This document shows, in pieces, positions 20,471-24,302 of a stretch of 24,302 nucleotides of DNA; positions within the stretch are counted from its first letter, which is position 1, and each line of letters opens with the position of its first letter. The stretch comes from an uncultured Oscillospiraceae bacterium (GTDB taxonomy: Bacteria; Bacillota; Clostridia; Oscillospirales; Ruminococcaceae), in contig URKR01000028.1 in NCBI GenBank assembly GCA_900548355.1, forward strand, positions 1 to 24,302, given 5' to 3'. The notes beneath the pieces were generated by a model. It was not told the DNA's origin, made no database searches, and saw only the letters and a list, made by a program, of their open reading frames with translations. A program made the position numbers and the translations under genes.

Positions 20471-21880
20471 ATGATGACCTTGTTGATCCTGCTGCTGGCG
20501 CTGGCGCTGGCAGGGGATGTGCTGCTGGGAGTGCTGCTGTGGCGCAGCGGCCGCGCTCCGGCCGCCGATCAGGACGCGCTGCTGCGCGCGCTGCAAAAGG
20601 CGATTGAAGGAGAAACCGACCTTTTGGCCGACCAGCTGCGCGCCACCCAGGCCGAAACCGCACGCGCCACCCAGAGCGCCGTGCGGGACCTGGGCACGCT
20701 GCTGGCCCAGAGCCAGAACCAAAGCGGCCAGGCCGCGACCGCCCGGCTTGAAGCGATTGACCGCGCCGGCGCGGCGCGCCAGAAAGCCGCAAACGATGCA
20801 CTGGCCGCTCAGCTGGCGCTGCTTGAAAACCGACTCAAAGGGCTGGAAGATTCAAACGCCGCCCGGCTCGACGGGATGCGCGGGGCGCTGGTGCAGGGGC
20901 TCAACACAATCCGGACGGAAAACAACCGCAAGCTCGATGAAATCCGCGGCACGGTGGATGAAAAGCTGGAGACAACGCTGCAAAGCCGGATTCAGGAATC
21001 CTTCCGCACCGTCAGCGCCCAGCTCGAGCAGGTGTACAAGGGCCTGGGCGAGATGCAGACGCTGGCCGCCGATGTGGGCGGGCTGAAAAAGGTGCTCTCC
21101 GGCGTGAAGACCCGCGGCATCTTGGGGGAGGTGCAGCTCGGCGCGATTTTGTCCGAACTGCTGGCCCCCGGCCAGTATGCCGAGAATGTCGCGACGGTGC
21201 CGGGCAGCGCGAACCGGGTCGAGTACGCGGTCAAGCTGCCGGGCCAGGGCGGCGGCACGGTCTGGCTGCCGATTGACGCCAAGTTCCCCGGTGACAGCTA
21301 CGCCAAACTGCTGGACGCCAGGGACACGGGCGATGCCGCCGCGATCGCCGCCGCGCGCAAGCAGCTTGAGACGACGCTGCGGGCCGAAGCGAAGGACATC
21401 CACGACAAATACATCGAAGCCCCGCACACGACGGCGTTCGGCGTACTGTTTTTGCCGTTTGAAGGGCTGTATGCCGAGGTTGTCAGCGCCGGCTGGAGCG
21501 AGGCGATCCAGCGCGACTACCAGATCAGCGTAGCCGGGCCTTCGACGATGGCGGCGCTGCTCAACGCTTTGCAGATGGGCTTCCGCACGCTGGCGATCCA
21601 AAAACGTTCGGGTGAGGTTTGGCAGGTGCTGGCCGCCGTCAAAACTGAATTTGAAAAGTTCGGCGCGGGGCTGGCCTCGATGCAGCGGCACCTGAACCAG
21701 ACCGGCAACGACCTTGAGGAGCTGATCGGCGCCCGCAGCCGGGCCATTACCCGTAAGCTGGAAGCCGTGCAGCAGCTTGACCCCGGCGAAGCGGCCGGAA
21801 TGTTTGGGCTGGAAAGCCCTGCGCCTGAACCGACCGCGGCGCGGTTGCGCAGACGCGGGGAACCGGAAATAGGAAAATAA
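20471..21880 (+). CDS. rmuC: RmuC-family DNA recombination protein
   Basis: A 469-aa protein: N-terminal membrane anchor (about 1-22), a long Gln/Ala-rich coiled coil (about 35-200), and then the nuclease-like RmuC domain (about 200-430) with GVKTRGILGEVQLGAIL, NRVEYAVKLPG, WLPIDAKFPGD and FLPFEGLYAEV. PIDAKFP is the PD-(D/E)XK-like core. RmuC limits sequence inversions at short repeats, which may matter near inverted REP elements (inference). A Pro/Arg-rich tail follows. AAAAAGGAG precedes ATG 20471. It lies within the gene train. Confidence 0.94.
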   Translation: MMTLLILLLALALAGDVLLGVLLWRSGRAPAADQDALLRALQKAIEGETDLLADQLRATQAETARATQSAVRDLGTLLAQSQNQSGQAATARLEAIDRAGAARQKAANDALAAQLALLENRLKGLEDSNAARLDGMRGALVQGLNTIRTENNRKLDEIRGTVDEKLETTLQSRIQESFRTVSAQLEQVYKGLGEMQTLAADVGGLKKVLSGVKTRGILGEVQLGAILSELLAPGQYAENVATVPGSANRVEYAVKLPGQGGGTVWLPIDAKFPGDSYAKLLDARDTGDAAAIAAARKQLETTLRAEAKDIHDKYIEAPHTTAFGVLFLPFEGLYAEVVSAGWSEAIQRDYQISVAGPSTMAALLNALQMGFRTLAIQKRSGEVWQVLAAVKTEFEKFGAGLASMQRHLNQTGNDLEELIGARSRAITRKLEAVQQLDPGEAAGMFGLESPAPEPTAARLRRRGEPEIGK

Positions 21881-21899
21881 GCATGGAGGAGGCTACCTT

Positions 21900-22418
21900 A
21901 TGAACAACATCCGTTGGGATCGGCTGATCCTGCCCGTTGCCGGCATCGTGCTCGGGCTGTTTCTTATCCTTCGGCCGTGGAATGCCACGGCTGCGCTGTG
22001 CAGCTTTATCGGCTGGCTGATTTTGCTGGTGGGGGTGCTTGGCGTGGTCAATGCGCTGGCCTTCCAGCGGGCGACGATGCTGGCCAGCCCGATGCTGCCG
22101 TTCAGCGTCGGCGCGATTGTGATCGGGCTGTTCTTTATTGCAAGCCCCGGCACGCTGGCCGCGCTGGTTGGTATGATCGTCTGTGTTATGCTGATGGTGG
22201 CCGGCATTGGCAACCTGCAAACCGCCGCGCTGCGCCGCGGCTGGGGCGACCGCCTGTGGTGGCTGCCGCTTGTCACCGGCGTGCTTTGTGTGCTGCTTGG
22301 GGTGTATGCGCTGCTCTTCCCCGGGGCGTCGGCCGTGTTTGTCATGCGGATGGTCGGGGTGATGATGCTGGTTTCGAGCGCTGTCAACCTGATCAACGTG
22401 CTGACGTGGCGAGAATGA
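21900..22418 (+). CDS. DUF308 / HdeD-like membrane protein, 172 aa
   Basis: Six short hydrophobic helices arranged as repeated pairs (VAGIVLGLFLILRP, SFIGWLILLVGVLGVV, FSVGAIVIGLFFI, LVGMIVCVMLMVAGIGNL, LVTGVLCVLLGVYALLFP, VMRMVGVMMLVSSAVNLI). This matches the DUF308 repeat protein group that includes HdeD. Its role is unknown. GGAGG precedes ATG 21900 by 8 nt. It lies between rmuC and the DegV gene. Confidence 0.85.
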   Translation: MNNIRWDRLILPVAGIVLGLFLILRPWNATAALCSFIGWLILLVGVLGVVNALAFQRATMLASPMLPFSVGAIVIGLFFIASPGTLAALVGMIVCVMLMVAGIGNLQTAALRRGWGDRLWWLPLVTGVLCVLLGVYALLFPGASAVFVMRMVGVMMLVSSAVNLINVLTWRE

Positions 22419-22434
22419 GCCCAGGAGGTGTACC

Positions 22435-23283
22435 ATGATCCGTATTTTGACCGATTCGGCGGCTGATTTGACAGCGGCCGAGGCCGCGCGTCCCGGCGTG
22501 ACCGTGATTCCTTTGCAGGTGCTGTTTGCCGACGGCACATCGGCCCGCGACGGGGTGGACATTTCGGGCGACGACTACTACGCCCGGCTCAAAACCGAGC
22601 CCAAACTTCCCCGCACAAGCCAACCCTCACCCGAAACCTTCATGGAGTTTTTTGAACAGGCCCGTGCGGCCGGGGACGAGGTGCTGGCGATCCTGATTGC
22701 ATCGAACCTTTCGGGTACCTTCCAGTGTGCCAAGCTTGCGGCCGAGACCTGTGAGTTTACGGCGGTACGGTTTGTCGATTCCCGCACGGCATCCCAGGGG
22801 GAAGCGCTGCTTGTGCGTGAGGCATTGCGCCGGCGCGAGGCGGGCGAAACCCTTGACGAGATTGCCGATGCGATTGAGGAACTCAAAGGGCGCATCCGCA
22901 TCCTCGGCGTTGTGGACAGCCTCAGGCATCTGCACAAGGGCGGCCGGCTGCCCGCCGCCGTCGCGGTTGTGGGCGGCGCGCTCGGCATCAAGCCGGTGCT
23001 TTCGGTCATCGACGGCGAAATCAAGCTCGCCGATACCGCCCGCGGCCGGCCGGGGGCCTATGTCGCGCTGTTCAAGCAGATCGAAAAGCTCGGCGGCATC
23101 GACCCGGCCTACGGCTATGTGCTGCTCTATTCGGATGAAAAAAGCACGGTCGCGCCGATCCACCGCTATCTGCACGAAAACTGCCATCTGACCGGCGGCC
23201 GCGCCGCCCAGCTCGGCGCGGTCATCGGCACCCACATCGGCCCGGGCTGCGCCGCGCTTGTCTTTGTGGCGAAGGAGGAATAA
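22435..23283 (+). CDS. DegV-family fatty-acid-binding protein
   Basis: A 282-aa protein with the DegV plan: ILTDSAADL at 4-12, VIPLQVLFADG, RTSQPSPETF, ASNLSGTFQCA (fatty-acid carboxylate-binding Ser/Thr), VDSRTASQGE and SLRHLHKGGRLP, then IKPVLSVIDGEI. Members bind a single fatty acid, and FakB-type members deliver it to FakA kinase. The substrate acyl chain is not readable. AGGAGG precedes ATG 22435. It is followed after 3 nt by the small protein gene, whose ribosome site lies in its last codons. Confidence 0.95.
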   Translation: MIRILTDSAADLTAAEAARPGVTVIPLQVLFADGTSARDGVDISGDDYYARLKTEPKLPRTSQPSPETFMEFFEQARAAGDEVLAILIASNLSGTFQCAKLAAETCEFTAVRFVDSRTASQGEALLVREALRRREAGETLDEIADAIEELKGRIRILGVVDSLRHLHKGGRLPAAVAVVGGALGIKPVLSVIDGEIKLADTARGRPGAYVALFKQIEKLGGIDPAYGYVLLYSDEKSTVAPIHRYLHENCHLTGGRAAQLGAVIGTHIGPGCAALVFVAKEE

Positions 23284-23286
23284 ACC

Positions 23287-23550
23287 GTGCTCGCGTTTGG
23301 AAAGTGGAAAGAGCTCACTGTCTGCCAATCACAAAAACAGTGCGATGAGATCTGCGCGCTGCTTCGCGAACATGAGATCCCATACACTGTGAAAACGCGC
23401 GCAAGAAACTCCCCCTCGGCGCTCTCCTTCGGCTCGCGCGAGCGCGCCGGAACCTTCGCACAGAACCCGGCCGCCGCATATCAATACTATATCTATGTTG
23501 AGCGTGGCGCGCTTGCCGATGCAAAGGCGCTCTGCGCCCGCCCGCACTGA
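23287..23550 (+). CDS. Small protein of unknown function, 87 aa
   Basis: GTG start at 23287 with AAGGAGG 8 nt upstream, inside degV. The protein has a WKELTVCQSQKQCDEICALL helix, a HEIPYTVKTRAR strand, a Ser/Gly/Asn-rich middle, and a closing YYIYVERGALADAKALC. The ferredoxin-like alternation, with a terminal VYV-x-ALA type strand and helix, resembles DUF2007-like small proteins. The function is unknown. It appears to be the last gene of the train; a terminator follows. Confidence 0.72.
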   Translation: MLAFGKWKELTVCQSQKQCDEICALLREHEIPYTVKTRARNSPSALSFGSRERAGTFAQNPAAAYQYYIYVERGALADAKALCARPH

Positions 23551-23554
23551 AACC

Positions 23555-23597
23555 AGCCCCCTCCGCCATTTTTTGGCGAAGAGGGCTTTGCTTTGCA
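23555..23597 (+). terminator. Terminator of the gene train
   Basis: AGCCCCCTCCGCC (23555-23567) pairs with GGCGAAGAGGGCT (23575-23587) with two mismatches, then TTGCTTTGC. The loop is ATTTTTT. Confidence 0.7.
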
Positions 23598-23612
23598 TCA
23601 CATCGTTTTCAC

Positions 23613-23641
23613 TTGTTTCGAACGCCCGGCTGTGGTATACT
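23613..23641 (+). promoter_or_regulatory. Promoter of the last gene
   Basis: TTGTTT (23613-23618), a 17-bp spacer ending TGG, TATACT (23636-23641), 56 nt before the ATG. Confidence 0.78.
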
Positions 23642-23651
23642 GAATCAGATT

Positions 23652-23668
23652 GGCAGGGCTGCCCTGCC
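23652..23668. promoter_or_regulatory. 17-bp palindrome at the transcript start
   Basis: GGCAGGGC-T-GCCCTGCC is perfect. It lies 10-27 nt after the -10 box; a candidate operator or very tight leader hairpin. Confidence 0.45.
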
Positions 23669-23696
23669 GCAGACCTTCGATAAAAGGGGGCGCCCG

Positions 23697-24302
23697 ATGC
23701 GGCCAGACACAACAAAACCCGCGCGCTTTTTCCTGCGCGCGGCGCGGGCCTTTGCGCTGAGCGTGGCCGCGCTGTTTCTTCTGCTGCTGGCGGCCTATGC
23801 GCTGCCGGGCGGTGCGGTGCGCCGGAATCTTTTGGCCAGCGCCGCGACGATCCAGCGCGAGGGGCTTTACCCCGAGTTTTTCGGCTTCAAGCTGTTCCAG
23901 ATGGACAACTACACCGACACCATCATGCTGTTTGAGGCGGCCACGGCCGACGAGACCGACCCGCTGACCGCCATGATGGCCAATACCGCCTACAACGTCG
24001 ATAATTTTGAGACGCTGGCCGACGACCTGCAAACCTACTTAGAAGCCCGCGCGGCAGGCGAGCCGCTGCCCGACAGCCTCGAGCCGTTTTCTTATGCGCG
24101 GTACTGGCACGGGTATCTGATCTGGCTGCGGCCGCTGCTCTGCCTGATGCCCTATGCCGGGGTGCGGGTCGTGCAGTATCTGGCGCTGGCGGCGCTGTTT
24201 GCGCTGGTGCTGGCGGGGCTTTGGCGGCGGGCCGGGCCGCGGGTGGCTGTCTGGTTTGCGGTCAGCCAGCTGCTGGTCAGCGTTTTCTTTGTGCCGCATC
24301 AG
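23697..24302 (+). CDS. Large membrane protein of unknown function, 5' part
   Basis: The first 202 codons of a gene that runs off the right edge; it has no stop here. A cytosolic Arg/Lys start, one helix at about 18-36 (ALSVAALFLLLLAAYALP), an extracytoplasmic segment with MDNYTDTIMLFEAA and YARYWHGYLIWLRPLL, and then more helices from about 158. The NYTD...N and YARYWHGY landmarks recur in uncharacterised clostridial multi-span proteins that I associate with glycosyltransferase-like (GT-C-type topology) membrane proteins. No catalytic proof is seen. AAAAGGGGG precedes ATG 23697. Confidence 0.75.
   Translation, partial: MRPDTTKPARFFLRAARAFALSVAALFLLLLAAYALPGGAVRRNLLASAATIQREGLYPEFFGFKLFQMDNYTDTIMLFEAATADETDPLTAMMANTAYNVDNFETLADDLQTYLEARAAGEPLPDSLEPFSYARYWHGYLIWLRPLLCLMPYAGVRVVQYLALAALFALVLAGLWRRAGPRVAVWFAVSQLLVSVFFVPHQ

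Noticed and set aside
19137..20801. A 554-codon minus-strand open frame
   Set aside because: Crosses the beta-lactamase-like, DUF3592 and rmuC genes, whose motifs are plain on the plus strand.

Overview
The window looks like a chromosomal segment of a GC-rich, anaerobic, low-oxygen Firmicute, most likely Oscillospiraceae/Ruminococcaceae (the Faecalibacterium, Subdoligranulum and Gemmiger neighbourhood). This is inferred from several points: a Na+-pump decarboxylase gamma subunit, PerR next to rubrerythrin, a ferredoxin-tailed aldo/keto reductase, Gram-positive style AGGAGG ribosome sites, lipobox lipoproteins, and families such as DUF6465, DegV and DUF3592. No species can be named from the sequence alone. 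Promoters are unusually readable: many are TTGNCN, exactly 17 bp, then TATACT or TACAAT.

Layout. 1-3800 holds small independent units: the 5' part of an OadG subunit (minus), a HAD phosphatase, a 61-aa unknown protein, tRNA-Lys(TTT) with its own promoter and terminator (minus), a MarR regulator divergent from a MIF-like tautomerase, a PAP2 membrane phosphatase (minus) and a DUF6465 protein (minus). 3960-6850 holds an AKR-ferredoxin fusion converging on a two-gene minus unit (5-formyl-THF cyclo-ligase, then a lipoprotein). 7190-13790 is a cell-surface polysaccharide operon: rfbC (dTDP-rhamnose branch), an ABC-2 permease and its ATPase, and two paralogous ~620-aa double-domain GT2 glycosyltransferases. 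A REP-associated tyrosine transposase (RAYT) gene sits between the two glycosyltransferases. 14018-15172 is a divergent perR / rubrerythrin pair. 15414-16031 is a C39-like peptidase (minus). 16118-23550 is one long plus-strand gene train: P1 aminopeptidase, M19 dipeptidase, acyltransferase-3, a class-A beta-lactamase-fold hydrolase, DUF3592, RmuC, DUF308/HdeD-like, DegV and a small protein. The window ends inside a large membrane protein of unknown function.

Most interesting signals. (1) A dispersed repeat family is present. Four composite elements of 74-77 bp begin GTAGGGGC and end GCCCCTAC (the first copy has a decayed end). They consist of two palindromes flanking a middle segment that can itself pair, with apparent compensatory changes in three copies. 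The same two palindromes, in the same orientation, lie inside the coding sequence of the RAYT, which is the enzyme type expected to move such elements. (2) The PerR-type regulator has all five expected metal ligands. The same 17-bp operator-like inverted repeat (TAAGA-N5-TCTTA core) sits just after the -10 box of both its own promoter and the rubrerythrin promoter. (3) A MIF-like tautomerase with the Pro1/Lys32/Tyr95 framework is divergent from a MarR gene through promoters whose -35 boxes overlap. (4) A second, unrelated nested inverted-repeat element of about 90 bp follows rubrerythrin.
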